Positions 55,305-64,000 of a DNA stretch of 64,000 nucleotides are shown here, in pieces. Origin of the DNA: Pseudomonas syringae (lineage in GTDB: Bacteria > Pseudomonadota > Gammaproteobacteria > Pseudomonadales > Pseudomonadaceae); assembly GCF_001698815.1 (NCBI RefSeq), contig NZ_LGSI01000048.1, positions 1-64,000 on the forward strand, in the 5' to 3' direction. The notes beneath the pieces were generated by a model, which saw only the letters and a program-made list of their open reading frames with translations, was not told the origin of the DNA and made no database searches. Position 1 is the first letter of the stretch. Each line of letters opens with the position of its first letter. Position numbers and translations under genes: made by a program.

Positions 55305-56297
55305 ATGCATCGCGAAGCTCGAAACGTGATGGTCCTCTACACCGGCGGCACGATTGGCATGCAAGCCAGTGCCAACGGCCTGGCTCCGGCTTCGGGCTTT
55401 GACGCGCGGATGGCCGAGCAATTGGCCGCACAGCCCGAGCTGATCGTCCCGCAGTGGCACTTTCGCGAGATGTCACCGCTGATCGACAGCGCCAACATGA
55501 CGCCGTCCTACTGGCTGCGCCTGCGCGAGGCGGTGGTTGAAGCCGTTGATGTCGATGGCTACGACGCGGTGCTGGTGCTGCATGGCACCGATACCCTGGC
55601 CTACAGTGCGGCGGCGCTGAGCTTCCAGTTGCTGGGTCTCGACGCTCCGGTGGTCTTCACCGGGTCCATGCTGCCAGCGGGCGCGCCGGGCAGCGATGCC
55701 TGGGAAAACGTCAACTGTGCCCTGCTCGCCCTGGGTAATGGGCTCGCGCCGGGAGTGCATCTGTACTTCCATGGCGAGCTGCTGGCGCCGACGCGCTGCG
55801 CGAAAATCCGCAGCTTTGGGCGTCATCCTTTCGCTGCGCTGAATCGTTCTCATGGCGGCGAGTCAGCCGATCCGCGCCCTGCACAACTGCATTACCGTCA
55901 GCCAAAAACCCTGGCCAGCGTTGCCGTCCTGCCACTGTTCCCCGGTATTGGCGCCGCCCAGGTGGATGCCATGATCGAAAGCGGCATTCAGGGGCTGGTG
56001 CTGGAATGCTTCGGCAGCGGCACCGGTCCTGGCAACGATCCGCAGTTCCTTGCCAGCCTCGAGCGGGCCTACCGTCGTGGGATCTGTGTCGTGGCGATCA
56101 CTCAATGCCATGAAGGTGGCGTCGAACTGGACGTCTACGAAGCAGGCAGCCTGTTGCGTGGGGTCGGCGTGCTTTCCGGCGGCGGTATGACCCGCGAAGC
56201 GGCGCTGGGCAAACTGCATGCATTGCTGGGCTCGGGGCTGGACACCGAACAGCTGCGGCAGTGGGTTGAGCGGGATTTGTGTGGGGAACTGCGTTAA
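55305..56297 (+). CDS. ansA: L-asparaginase
   Basis: A 330-residue bacterial asparaginase. The first catalytic threonine is in LYTGGTIGM near the start and the second in LVLHGTDTLAYSAAALSF (about residues 85-102). No signal peptide is present, which favours the cytoplasmic type I form. It converts asparagine to aspartate, which aspartase upstream turns into fumarate. GGAG lies 9 bases before the ATG at 55305. Confidence 0.9.
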   Translation: MHREARNVMVLYTGGTIGMQASANGLAPASGFDARMAEQLAAQPELIVPQWHFREMSPLIDSANMTPSYWLRLREAVVEAVDVDGYDAVLVLHGTDTLAYSAAALSFQLLGLDAPVVFTGSMLPAGAPGSDAWENVNCALLALGNGLAPGVHLYFHGELLAPTRCAKIRSFGRHPFAALNRSHGGESADPRPAQLHYRQPKTLASVAVLPLFPGIGAAQVDAMIESGIQGLVLECFGSGTGPGNDPQFLASLERAYRRGICVVAITQCHEGGVELDVYEAGSLLRGVGVLSGGGMTREAALGKLHALLGSGLDTEQLRQWVERDLCGELR

Positions 56298-56314
56298 ACA
56301 GCAGGATTGCCAGC

Positions 56315-56343
56315 AGCCAGGGACACAGCGATTGTCCCTGGCT
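56315..56343. terminator. Hairpin between convergent asparaginase genes
   Basis: AGCCAGGGACA (56315-56325) and TGTCCCTGGCT (56333-56343) form an 11-bp perfect stem. No T-run follows on either side, so its efficiency as a terminator is uncertain. Confidence 0.6.
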
Positions 56344-56369
56344 CCGCGCAGTCTTTTACCGCATGCAAC

Positions 56370-57329
56370 TCAAGTGCGGTGACAGCGATCATCCTCGGCA
56401 TAAATCGCCGTATGCAGATGCCCCTCGGCATCCCGCCATGCCCGATACATGCCCGGCGTATTGAAGCTCAGCACAGTCTCACCTGAAGGAGAGACTGCGA
56501 TGACCCCGCCATTGCCGCCCATGGTTTTCAGTTCGCCAGAGACAACGGTATCGCAAGCAGTGTGAAGGTCTTCGCCAGCCAACAGCACGCGGGACGCGAT
56601 GTTGTGCGCGACCACCGTGCGAATGAAAAACTCGCCGTGCCCGGTCGCCGAAATGGCTGCGCTGCGGTTATCGGCCCAGGTGCCGGAACCAATCAAAGGT
56701 GAGTCGCCGATTCGTCCATAACGCTTGTTGGTGATACCGCCCGTGGAGGTGGCCGCTGCGACGTGGCCATGGCGATCCAGGGCAACCGCACCTACGGTCC
56801 CGAACTTCTTGTCGATGCCGCCCGGCTCCAGAGAAACGCTATTCGGCTGCTGGCGTTGCATCTCCCACTGCCGACGGCGCAGATCGGTGTCGTACCAATC
56901 GTTGTCGACCCGCTCCAGGTTCTGCTCGGCAAGAAAACTGTCCGCGCCAACACCCGCGAGCAAGACGTGCTCGCTGTGTTCCATTACCGCCCGCGCCGCC
57001 AGAATCGGGTTGCGCACGTTATGAATGCCCGCCACCGCGCCAGCTTCACGATTGCCGCCGGTCATGATCGCCGCATCCAGCTCGTGATCGCCCGCATGGG
57101 TGAAGACCGCACCTTTGCCCGCATTGAACCAGGGACATTCTTCCAGCTCGATGACCGCAGCCTGCACGGCGTCCAGACTGCTGCCATCCTGCTCCAGCAC
57201 TACCAGACCGGCTTTCAATGCACGCAACAAGGCGTCGTGAATCGCGTTTTCGTCGCCCACGGTTAACAGACCGGGGGTCAGCACGCCTGCGCCGCCATGC
57301 AGCGCGATAGCGATTGGATTGGCCATCAT
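56370..57329 (-). CDS. iaaA: Isoaspartyl peptidase / plant-type asparaginase
   Basis: A 319-residue N-terminal-nucleophile hydrolase precursor. The autoprocessing site is [10 protein letters not shown] with nucleophile T178; cleavage before it gives the alpha and beta subunits. ALHGGAG at the start and [13 protein letters not shown] are family motifs, as is [13 protein letters not shown]. It cleaves beta-aspartyl dipeptides and asparagine. The start can be 57329 or the adjacent ATG at 57326; both overlap the aapP stop. It is the last gene of the aap operon, so imported or recycled Asp compounds feed straight into it. Confidence 0.93.
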   Translation of the reverse strand: MMANPIAIALHGGAGVLTPGLLTVGDENAIHDALLRALKAGLVVLEQDGSSLDAVQAAVIELEECPWFNAGKGAVFTHAGDHELDAAIMTGGNREAGAVAGIHNVRNPILAARAVMEHSEHVLLAGVGADSFLAEQNLERVDNDWYDTDLRRRQWEMQRQQPNSVSLEPGGIDKKFGTVGAVALDRHGHVAAATSTGGITNKRYGRIGDSPLIGSGTWADNRSAAISATGHGEFFIRTVVAHNIASRVLLAGEDLHTACDTVVSGELKTMGGNGGVIAVSPSGETVLSFNTPGMYRAWRDAEGHLHTAIYAEDDRCHRT

Positions 57330-58099
57330 GCATGGACTCCGTGATCGAGAATCTGATTGAGAAAGCGTCGGGTACGCTCTGATTCGGGTGCCGAGAAGAA
57401 GCGTTCCGGGGTGGCTTGCTCGACAATTTCACCCTGATCCATGAACACCACGCGATCCGCCACTTTGCGGGCGAAGCCCATTTCGTGGGTCACGCAGATC
57501 ATGGTCATGCCGTCCTGGGCAAGACCGGTCATGACCTCCAGGACTTCGGCAATCATTTCCGGGTCCAGGGCAGAGGTCGGCTCATCGAACAACATGACTT
57601 TGGGCTGCATGCACAGCGCCCTGGCGATGGCGATGCGTTGCTGCTGGCCGCCGGACAGCTGGGAAGGAAACTTGTTGGCATGGGCGCGCATCTGGACTTT
57701 GTCCAGCAACGTCAGCGCGCGCTCAATCGCCTCATCCTGCGGCACACCGAGGTTGGAGGTTTGCGGCAATGTGCAGTTTTTCAGCACGGTCAGATGAGGG
57801 AACAGATTGAAATGCTGGAAACACATACCGACCTGGCGACGAATCCGCTCCAGCCGCTTCACGTTGTCGTCCAGTACTTCGCCCAGCACCTCGATAACGC
57901 CCTGCTGGTGATGTTCCAGCTGATTGATGCAGCGGATCAAGGTGGATTTCCCCGAACCCGAAGGCCCGCAGATCACGACCTTTTCGCCTGGCTTGACCGA
58001 GAGGGAGATGTCCCGGAGCACATGAGCGTTGCCGTACCATTTGTTCAGGTTTTCGATGCGCACGATGGGCGCTGCGTCAGTCTCGCGATGATCAGTCAT
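57326..58099 (-). CDS. aapP: Amino-acid ABC transporter ATP-binding protein
   Basis: A 257-residue ABC ATPase of the polar amino-acid (HisP/GlnQ/AapP) class: Walker [11 protein letters not shown]-loop [14 protein letters not shown], signature LSGGQQQR, Walker [14 protein letters not shown] and H-loop VTHEMGFA. It energises the AapQM permease. It overlaps aapM (ATGA). Confidence 0.95.
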   Translation of the reverse strand: MTDHRETDAAPIVRIENLNKWYGNAHVLRDISLSVKPGEKVVICGPSGSGKSTLIRCINQLEHHQQGVIEVLGEVLDDNVKRLERIRRQVGMCFQHFNLFPHLTVLKNCTLPQTSNLGVPQDEAIERALTLLDKVQMRAHANKFPSQLSGGQQQRIAIARALCMQPKVMLFDEPTSALDPEMIAEVLEVMTGLAQDGMTMICVTHEMGFARKVADRVVFMDQGEIVEQATPERFFSAPESERTRRFLNQILDHGVHA

Positions 58100-59190
58100 G
58101 AGCGGTTCTGTTCCAGTTTCTTTTCAAGGTGCCGTGCATAGCGCGACAGTGCGAAGCAGACGACGAAGAAATAAATCGCCAGGAAGATGTAGATCTCATG
58201 GCCATAGCCCACCCATTCCGGTGCGGCCGCCGTACTCATGGCGATGCCGACGATATCCAGCACACCCACGATCATCACCAGCGTGGTTTCCTTGAACAGG
58301 CCGATGAACTGCGTCAGCAGCGGTGCAATCGACTGCTTCAAGACTTGCGGCAAAACAATCTGGCCCATGGTTTTCCAGTAGCCGAACCCCAACGCCAGCG
58401 CCGCTTCGTATTGGCCCTTGGGCAGGTTCTGCAAGCCGCCGCGCAGGGTTTCCGCCATATAGGCCGCCGTGAACAGGATCAGGACCAGCTGCACCCGCAG
58501 CAGGATGTCGAACATCGAACCCGGTGGCAGGAACAGCTGGATCATCAACGAAGCCATGAACAGCAACGAAATGACCGGCACCGAGCGCACCAGCTCGATA
58601 TACATCACGCTCAAAATGCGAATCACCGGTTTCTTCGACCGGCGCCCCAACGCCAGCAGGATGCCCAGCGGCAAGGCGAAGATCATGCCCACGGTGCCGA
58701 GAAACACCGTGACCATCATCCCGGCAAACTTGGTCGATGAAATTTCCGGCAAGCCAGCGCCACCCTTGAGCAGCCACCACATGACCAGCGGCAGCAAGGC
58801 CAGATAGCCAATCAGCACGCGACGATCCAGACGCCGGAAAAACAGCAGCACGAACGCGGCGACGGCCAGCACCAGCGCGAGCGTCACCCGCCACCGCTCG
58901 GCTTCTGGGTAGAAACCGTAGACGAACAGGTTCCAGCGTTGGGTAATGGGCAACCAGCAAGCCCCGTGAGGATTGCATTCCGTGCGGCTGGTACCGACGA
59001 ACGTGGCATCAAAAATCAGCCAGCTGAGCGCTTTTGGCACCAGCCAGAACAACAGGCCGAGCACCAGCACAGTCAGCAAGCCGTGGCCGATGCTGGGAAA
59101 TAAATGTTTATGGGTCCACACCTGGGCGCGCACCAGCAAAGGCTGGCGCGGCGGCAAGCGTACGGCGGCGGCTTGATTGATCGCGTTCAT
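58096..59190 (-). CDS. aapM: Amino-acid ABC transporter permease AapM
   Basis: A 364-residue permease of the HisMQ class. The conserved EAA-type loop is [24 protein letters not shown], with about seven or eight hydrophobic segments, including an extended N-terminal part typical of AapM. I start at 59190 ([12 protein letters not shown]); the longer frame is not homologous. It pairs with AapQ. Confidence 0.93.
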   Translation of the reverse strand: MNAINQAAAVRLPPRQPLLVRAQVWTHKHLFPSIGHGLLTVLVLGLLFWLVPKALSWLIFDATFVGTSRTECNPHGACWLPITQRWNLFVYGFYPEAERWRVTLALVLAVAAFVLLFFRRLDRRVLIGYLALLPLVMWWLLKGGAGLPEISSTKFAGMMVTVFLGTVGMIFALPLGILLALGRRSKKPVIRILSVMYIELVRSVPVISLLFMASLMIQLFLPPGSMFDILLRVQLVLILFTAAYMAETLRGGLQNLPKGQYEAALALGFGYWKTMGQIVLPQVLKQSIAPLLTQFIGLFKETTLVMIVGVLDIVGIAMSTAAAPEWVGYGHEIYIFLAIYFFVVCFALSRYARHLEKKLEQNRS

Positions 59191-59192
59191 CC

Positions 59193-60347
59193 TCAATGAC
59201 CCCGCAGGCTGATACGGTGGTTGTAGATATTCATCGCAATGGAAATCAGCAGACTGATCACGCAATACGTGCCCATGACCAAGGCAATGCATTCAATGGC
59301 CTGCCCGGTCTGGTTCAAGGTGGTTCCGCCGGTTGACGACACCAGTTCCATGAAACCCACCACGACACCCAGCGAGGAGTTCTTGACGATGTTCAGGTAG
59401 GTGTTGGTGATCTGCGGAATCATCGGATAAACCGCTTGCGGCACGATGAGCTGGCGCATGGTCGACCCGTATTCGAAACCCAGCGCCTTGGCCGCTTCGT
59501 ACTGGCCGCGCTGTACCGATTGAATGGCGCCGCGCACGGTTTCAGCGATGTAACTGGCGCTGTAGAACGACAAGGCCAACCATAAGGCGAGCATCTCCGG
59601 CACCAGCGCCACGCCGCCGTGGAAACCGAAGCCTTTGCGGACCGGGACTTCCCAGGTCAACTGCGCATCGCTTAATGCGTAGACCAGCAGCGGCAACAGC
59701 GCGGCACCCGCCAGCAGCCAAGGCCAGCGACGCCCGGCAAAACCATGCCAGGGCGCCTTGGCTTCCCGCACACGGCAGCTGACATAAGCCAACAATGCGC
59801 CGGTCACCATCAACAGCACGCCCCAGCCGACCAGCGAACCCTGAGCCAGCCACGGCAACATCAAGCCGCTGTTGCTCAAATAAGCCACATCGAACAACGA
59901 AATTGCCTGCCGCACGCCGGGCAATGCCAGCGCCAGCCCGTACCACCAGACCAGATGCACCACCAACGGAACGTTGCGCAGAAATTCGATACAGGCGCCA
60001 GCAAGACGGCTGATCAGCCAGTTCTCCGAAACCTTGCACAGGCCCAACGCCACACCGAGCACCGTAGCCATCACGATGCTCATCACCGACACCAGCAAGG
60101 TGTTGAGCAGCCCCACCAGATACGCACGAGCGTAAGTATCGTTGGGGGTGTAATCGATCAATTTGAAGCTGATGTCGTAACCGGCCCGCTCATCGAGAAA
60201 ACCAAATCCGGAGGCGATATTCAGCGCTTTCAAATTGAGGCTGGCGTTGTGCGCCAGCAGGTAAAAGACAGCTGCAACAATGGCCAGCACAAGCCCTTGT
60301 TGCAGCACGCTCAGCACTCGAGCGCTCTGCAGGCGTTGGGTCCACAT
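59193..60347 (-). CDS. aapQ: Amino-acid ABC transporter permease AapQ
   Basis: A 384-residue permease with the EAA loop YEAAKALGFEYGSTMRQLIVPQAV and an insertion between the first and later helices, as in AapQ/BztB. It ends two bases before aapM. With AapM it forms the membrane channel of a general L-amino-acid importer. Confidence 0.93.
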   Translation of the reverse strand: MWTQRLQSARVLSVLQQGLVLAIVAAVFYLLAHNASLNLKALNIASGFGFLDERAGYDISFKLIDYTPNDTYARAYLVGLLNTLLVSVMSIVMATVLGVALGLCKVSENWLISRLAGACIEFLRNVPLVVHLVWWYGLALALPGVRQAISLFDVAYLSNSGLMLPWLAQGSLVGWGVLLMVTGALLAYVSCRVREAKAPWHGFAGRRWPWLLAGAALLPLLVYALSDAQLTWEVPVRKGFGFHGGVALVPEMLALWLALSFYSASYIAETVRGAIQSVQRGQYEAAKALGFEYGSTMRQLIVPQAVYPMIPQITNTYLNIVKNSSLGVVVGFMELVSSTGGTTLNQTGQAIECIALVMGTYCVISLLISIAMNIYNHRISLRGH

Positions 60348-60376
60348 GACAGTAATTCCGTTCGGTGGTAATTCGA

Positions 60377-61414
60377 TCAGCGAATAGGCGGCGCGTAGAG
60401 CAAGCCTTGGTCTTTCCAGGAGCGGTTCAGGCCACGGGGAAAGTTGAGGACGGTTTTTTCGCCCAGATTGCGCTCATATATTTGCGCGTAGTTACCCACT
60501 TGCTTGATTGCCCGATACGCCCAGTCGTTATCAAGACCGAAGGATTTGCCAACAGTCCCTTCCTTGCCCAGCAAACGTGCAACGTCAGCGGATCCACCTT
60601 TCTTGTCGCGCATCTCATCGACGTTTGCCGAGCTGATCCCGAACTCTTCGGCGGTCATCAATGCATAGGCGGTCCAGGTCACCACGTTGCGCCAGACGGT
60701 ATCGCCCTGCGCCACGAATGCGCCCAACGGCTCCTTGGAAATGACTTCAGGCAGCAGCGCGTAGTCCTGCGGGTTGTTCATGATCGCGCGGCGCGAAGCC
60801 AGACCTGACAGGTCGTTGGAGATGGCATTGCAACGTCCGCTTTGAAAGGCCGCAAACAGCTCGGGGCTCTTTTCAATGATCACGGTTTTGTACGTGAGGC
60901 CGCGCTGACCGAAATAGTCTTCAAGGTTCTGCTCCGAGGTAGTGCCCGGTGACAGGCAGAACGTTGCGCCGTCCAGATCAGTGAGTTTCGCGATACCGTC
61001 CTTGGCGTGGGTCATGAAACCCTGGCCGTCGTAGAACCAGACGGTGGTGAAGTCCACACCGAGGCTGGCAACACGATCAGCAGTCCAGGAAGTGGCGCGG
61101 GAAAGCACGTCGATTTCACCGGAAGCCAGGGCTGTGAAACGATTCTTCGCGGTAGTCGCGATGTATTCGACTTTATTGGCGTCGCCCAACACCGCAGCGG
61201 CTACGGCACGGCACAGATCCACATCCATGCCCGTCCATTGGCCTTTGTCGTCGATCAACGAAAAGCCTGGTTTGTCACTGGCAACACCACAACGCACCGC
61301 GCCATGGGCTTTCACTTTATCCAGCACACCTGCCTGCGCGGCGGCAGCGCCCACGAGGCTGACCAGCAGCATTGATGAAGTCAGAAAATTCTTTAGGCCA
61401 TTCCGTTTTTGCAT
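60377..61414 (-). CDS. aapJ: Amino-acid ABC transporter substrate-binding protein
   Basis: A 345-residue periplasmic binding protein with a signal peptide (about 1-29, ending AAQA). Motifs are GAVRCGVASDKPGFSLIDDKGQWTGMDVDLCRAVAAA (the family N-domain signature) and LVGKE-like LGKEGTVGKSFGLDNDWAYRAIKQVGN near the end. It is the first gene of aapJQMP. AAGGGGC precedes the ATG. In other bacteria Aap takes a wide range of L-amino acids; the gene order with asparaginase hints at Asp, Asn, Glu or Gln here. Confidence 0.95.
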   Translation of the reverse strand: MQKRNGLKNFLTSSMLLVSLVGAAAAQAGVLDKVKAHGAVRCGVASDKPGFSLIDDKGQWTGMDVDLCRAVAAAVLGDANKVEYIATTAKNRFTALASGEIDVLSRATSWTADRVASLGVDFTTVWFYDGQGFMTHAKDGIAKLTDLDGATFCLSPGTTSEQNLEDYFGQRGLTYKTVIIEKSPELFAAFQSGRCNAISNDLSGLASRRAIMNNPQDYALLPEVISKEPLGAFVAQGDTVWRNVVTWTAYALMTAEEFGISSANVDEMRDKKGGSADVARLLGKEGTVGKSFGLDNDWAYRAIKQVGNYAQIYERNLGEKTVLNFPRGLNRSWKDQGLLYAPPIR

Positions 61415-61572
61415 AACATGCCCCTTCTACAGCGTTTTAATTTTTTTATTGGGAAAAACCACGACGTATCGGCAGGTGGCGACTACCAGCACAATAACGA
61501 CAGAAAACAGGCATGCGTTAGTAACTGTTGATCCACTATGCTGAACAGGCTATCGAATTTTGGAATAACACG

Positions 61573-62445
61573 ATGGACATCGATTGGTATCAGGATTTTC
61601 TTGCACTGGCCGACACCGGTAAATTCACGGCAGCGGCCAGCATGCGCGGCTCTTCACAGTCAGCGCTCAGCCGGCGCATTCAACTGCTCGAGGCGTATCT
61701 GGGCGCGACCCTGATTGATCGGGGCAAGAACCCGATCCGCCTGACCGCCGCCGGTGAAGCGCTGCTGCCCAATGCGCTGGAGCTGGTGCGCCTGGCGCGC
61801 GATTGCGAACAAAGCGTGAAGATCCTTGATCGGCCGCTGACGTTTGCGTCGCTGCATACCCTGGCGTGTAATTTCTTTCCTGACTGGATCAGCCAATTCT
61901 CGTCGCCGCAAAGCCCGATGTTCACCCGAATCGATACCGGCTACCGCAGCACCGACGATTACTACATGGCGCTGATGTCGGGGCGCTGCGACTTCATTCT
62001 GTTTTATGGCGATGCGCAGACAGAACCGTATTCGCGGCAGAGTGAGTTTGAAGTGTTATCGCTGGGGCACGACGAACTTTATTGGGTGGCAACGCCCGAA
62101 CTGGCAGCACGCTGTGCGGCGTCGGACGAACCCATTCCGTGGCTGACTTACGCTCGCAGCGCCCAGCTGCACGATCTCTCCCGCGTTCAAATCGAGCGCC
62201 ATCCTGAACCGCATCGCTTGCGGCGAGTGTTCGAAGCGACCGTTTCCGAAGCGCTCAAGCCAATGGCCGCCAGCGGCCATGGCGTCGCCTGCATGCCGCA
62301 CACGATGGTGGCGCCCTTGATCGAGCGCCAGGAGTTAGTCCGCCTGTATCCAGACATGCAGTCCGATCACCTGGAAGTCATCCTCGTCCGCTGGCGCGGC
62401 AACCGTAACCCCGAGGCGGATGCGTTCTGGCAGAGAATTTCCTGA
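61573..62445 (+). CDS. LysR-family regulator divergent from aapJ
   Basis: A 290-residue LTTR: HTH (about 1-62) DWYQDFLALADTGKFTAAASMRGSSQSALSRRIQLLEAYLG, then the effector-binding domain. It is similar in layout to the LysR protein at 50920, with the same R-R-I-x-x-L-E-A-x-L-G core. I start at 61573, after GGAATAAC, rather than at 61528. It is divergent from aapJ with a 158-base spacer, so it probably controls the aapJQMP-iaaA operon (inference). Confidence 0.9.
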   Translation: MDIDWYQDFLALADTGKFTAAASMRGSSQSALSRRIQLLEAYLGATLIDRGKNPIRLTAAGEALLPNALELVRLARDCEQSVKILDRPLTFASLHTLACNFFPDWISQFSSPQSPMFTRIDTGYRSTDDYYMALMSGRCDFILFYGDAQTEPYSRQSEFEVLSLGHDELYWVATPELAARCAASDEPIPWLTYARSAQLHDLSRVQIERHPEPHRLRRVFEATVSEALKPMAASGHGVACMPHTMVAPLIERQELVRLYPDMQSDHLEVILVRWRGNRNPEADAFWQRIS

Positions 62446-62449
62446 GACG

Positions 62450-62554
62450 GCCTGTAGGAGGGGACTTGTCCCCGAATGCGATTGTCCTGACGACGGAAAT
62501 CCGGAAGGTTAACGCCGCCTGGGCTACCGCTTTCGGGGACAAGTCCCCTCCTAC
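62450..62554. repeat. 105-bp REP doublet, copy 1
   Basis: Ends are inverted (TGTAGGAGGGGACTTGTC and its mirror GACAAGTCCCCTCCTA), with a 50-base middle. The whole 105 bases recur at 63669-63773 with a single difference, G versus A in CCTG(G/A)GC. Confidence 0.92.
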
Positions 62555-62697
62555 AGCATCGGTTTGGTCCGCTGCTGTTGCAGCTTCGACTAATTAAAGC
62601 CGCTCAATCAATACCTTAAGCTTTTCACCAAGAAGCGATATTTCCTACGCTATATCCAGAATTAGCCTATGGCGATGGGTTGCAATATAGAAAGAAA

Positions 62698-62718
62698 CTC
62701 TCACCACTCTTGTGAGAG
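62698..62718 (+). promoter_or_regulatory. Hairpin overlapping a ribosome-binding site
   Basis: CTCTCAC (62698-62704) and GTGAGAG (62712-62718) form a perfect 7-bp stem. The second arm contains most of the GAGAGG Shine-Dalgarno of the gene starting at 62728, so folding would hide it. Confidence 0.55.
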
Positions 62719-62727
62719 GTAATATCG

Positions 62728-63315
62728 ATGCGCAAAGTGCCGTTGCTTGCTATAGCCGCCTTAATTTCCAGCTCATCAGCCTGGGCTGACAGTTGTGCTC
62801 TAAAGCCACCAGACTCAAAGCTACTGGATTACCAACAGGGTAAAGGTCTACGTGTTATTGCGGGTCGGTACCAGTTTGACTTGACTGAACGACCAGACGC
62901 GCTTTTAGCATTTGATGGCGTCATGGCTACCTACCCAAAAAAGGAATATATCAGCTACCAGCTAATACCAAGCAGCAGTATCAATGAAACACTTTCACAG
63001 TTCACAACTCGCCGCTTATCCACTGCCCAACTTGATCGTTACTTATACGGCCTCGATGACATTGCGGATCTTAACCAGTCGGATCAAGACCTCATCGGCA
63101 ACATGCGCTCAGATTTGAAAATTGATTGTCAGACCCAACTGACAAAATACGGCATTGGTCCCGAAGTAAAAGCCCTATTCCAGGAAAGATCTGCCTCAGA
63201 CGCTGAATATCGCATCCTGATTTTTTCAGACAAATCGACTCATCTCATTAGCGTGAAAGGGACACGGGAACGAGCCATAGAGATTCTGCAAAGCATTAAA
63301 AAACGGAGTTTGTAA
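62728..63315 (+). CDS. Exported protein of unknown function
   Basis: A 195-residue protein with a signal peptide (MRKVPLLAIAALISSSSAWA, 1-20). The mature part has two cysteines (in DSCALKPP and KIDCQTQL) that may form a disulphide, and a strand/helix body (GKGLRVIAGRYQFDL, YISYQLIPSSSINETLSQFTTRRLSTAQLDRYLYG). I recognise no family. Codon use and base content are AT-richer than in neighbouring genes. GAGAGG lies 8 bases upstream and is partly in a hairpin. It is followed two bases later by another unknown gene, and the pair is bracketed by identical repeats, which suggests later arrival. Confidence 0.75.
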   Translation: MRKVPLLAIAALISSSSAWADSCALKPPDSKLLDYQQGKGLRVIAGRYQFDLTERPDALLAFDGVMATYPKKEYISYQLIPSSSINETLSQFTTRRLSTAQLDRYLYGLDDIADLNQSDQDLIGNMRSDLKIDCQTQLTKYGIGPEVKALFQERSASDAEYRILIFSDKSTHLISVKGTRERAIEILQSIKKRSL

Positions 63316-63317
63316 TC

Positions 63318-63635
63318 ATGGATGAAAAAGATAAAAGAGAATTGAAAGAAGTGCTTGTCGCCTGGTACGGACCTCAAGCTGAAAACTGGGAGATGACTAC
63401 GGAGTTACTGAATCTGGTGATGGAAATAATGAGGGAGATGCGAAGCTGTACTGCCGCCATGATTCTTGTCCCGGAGCCAGTCACATTCGGCAATGCGTTA
63501 TCACAATTGGCCAAATCTGCGATAACAAGATTTATAAAGCGACTGAATGATGACTCGAAAATATTCAAGGCCTGTGGAGGGAGGGTGTTGTTGAACTATA
63601 AAAGCAGGGTTGCAATGGCTGGCATGGGGATCTAA
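63318..63635 (+). CDS. Cytoplasmic protein of unknown function
   Basis: A 105-residue protein without signal peptide, starting two bases after the preceding gene's stop and preceded by GGAG. It looks helical (KDKRELKEVLVAWYGPQ... TTELLNLVMEIMREMRSCTAAM), with a basic C-terminal half (AITRFIKRLND... LLNYKSRVAMAGMGI). I recognise no family. The exported-plus-cytoplasmic pair might suggest a secreted partner and a protective or regulatory one, but nothing in the sequence shows this. Confidence 0.68.
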   Translation: MDEKDKRELKEVLVAWYGPQAENWEMTTELLNLVMEIMREMRSCTAAMILVPEPVTFGNALSQLAKSAITRFIKRLNDDSKIFKACGGRVLLNYKSRVAMAGMGI

Positions 63636-63668
63636 AAATTCCAGTTTATCTCGCTGCCTGGATATTAA

Positions 63669-63773
63669 GCCTGTAGGAGGGGACTTGTCCCCGAATGCGA
63701 TTGTCCTGACGACGGAAATCCGGAAGGTTAACGCCGCCTGAGCTACCGCTTTCGGGGACAAGTCCCCTCCTAC
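63669..63773. repeat. 105-bp REP doublet, copy 2
   Basis: A second copy of the element at 62450, same orientation, identical except one base. Together they flank the two unknown genes. Confidence 0.92.
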
Positions 63774-63797
63774 GTTAAGGGCGGGCGGCGTTTCAAC

Positions 63798-64000
63798 TCA
63801 AACCGTACTTTCCACCCGCGCATCCCTGAGCATTGAATCCAGGTTGCGTTCGATGTTGTCGCACAGCGCGGTCATCTGGATTTCGTGTTCGCTGGCGCTG
63901 AACGGGCTTTGCAGGTCGGTGCCGATTTTTTCGATGGCCAGCAGCATGAAGCCGACCACGGTGGAGGCCAGCGGCGTGAACCAGCCCAGCGTATCCACCA
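63798..64000 (-). CDS. Bestrophin-like channel, C-terminal part (cut by window edge)
   Basis: The last 66-67 residues of a longer minus-strand gene whose start lies beyond the window. PLASTVVGFMLLAIEKIGTDLQSPFS, followed by EIQMTALCDNIERNLDSML, is the C-terminal signature of the bacterial bestrophin (RFP-TM/UPF0187) family of membrane anion channels. Only the end is seen, so length and function cannot be judged. Confidence 0.8.
   Translation of the reverse strand, partial: VDTLGWFTPLASTVVGFMLLAIEKIGTDLQSPFSASEHEIQMTALCDNIERNLDSMLRDARVESTV

Noticed and set aside
62728..63635. Toxin-immunity pair
   Set aside because: An exported plus cytoplasmic pair is compatible, but there is no toxin motif, and the usual immunity partner of a periplasmic toxin would be exported too; kept as unknown.

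Overview
This window is a chromosomal segment of a Pseudomonas, most likely from the P. syringae or P. fluorescens lineages. The protein families, the gene order (hup-rubB-rubA-ubiC-ubiA-phoB-phoR-corC-like-phoU-pstBACS, then purK-purE, LysR-aspA) and the Pseudomonas-type REP palindromes all point there. I see no tRNA, rRNA, CRISPR array, insertion sequence or prophage. Assignments rest on reading motifs and on remembered family knowledge; no database search was possible.

Region 1 (1-4546): an orphan-looking MocR/PdxR-type operator, then a + strand operon of three small exported DUF2388 paralogues and a 653-residue exported DUF4105 protein that also carries an HExxH motif. After it come a REP doublet, a small SCP2-like protein and a lipoprotein on the minus strand.

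Region 2 (4778-24719): a type VI secretion locus. The minus-strand operon runs tssA-B-C-E-F-G-H(clpV)-small lipoprotein-fha-tssJ-K-L-M-stp1-stk1, with many ATGA overlaps, and hcp is divergent. The order matches P. aeruginosa HSI-II without the sigma-54 activator gene sfa2. No vgrG, PAAR or effector gene is present.

Region 3 (24720-35215): a 94-residue unknown protein behind an elaborate structured leader; HU; rubredoxin reductase and rubredoxin; ubiC-ubiA; a secreted PF03640 protein; phoB-phoR with a Pho box; a CNNM/CorC-type membrane protein; an M23 peptidase; and a response regulator.

Region 4 (35383-42550): the phosphate operon pstS-pstC-pstA-pstB-phoU, read leftward from a Pho-box promoter. 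With phoB/phoR and the adjacent regulator it forms the phosphate-sensing block.

Region 5 (42551-50873): a delta-60 repeat protein, an MFS transporter, a thioesterase, a hexose-6-phosphate mutarotase, a DUF3299 protein, a GlsB/YeaQ membrane protein, purE-purK with a terminator-like hairpin in the leader, and a secreted metzincin-like protein.

Region 6 (50920-62445): a nitrogen and amino-acid block. It holds a LysR regulator, aspartase, an AGCS sodium:amino-acid symporter, asparaginase, an isoaspartyl peptidase/asparaginase, the aapJQMP amino-acid ABC importer and a second LysR regulator. Together these would import Asp/Asn-type amino acids and deaminate them to fumarate and ammonia.

Region 7 (62450-64000): two AT-richer unknown genes bracketed by two 105-bp repeat copies that differ at one base, then the 3' end of a bestrophin-like channel gene cut by the window edge.
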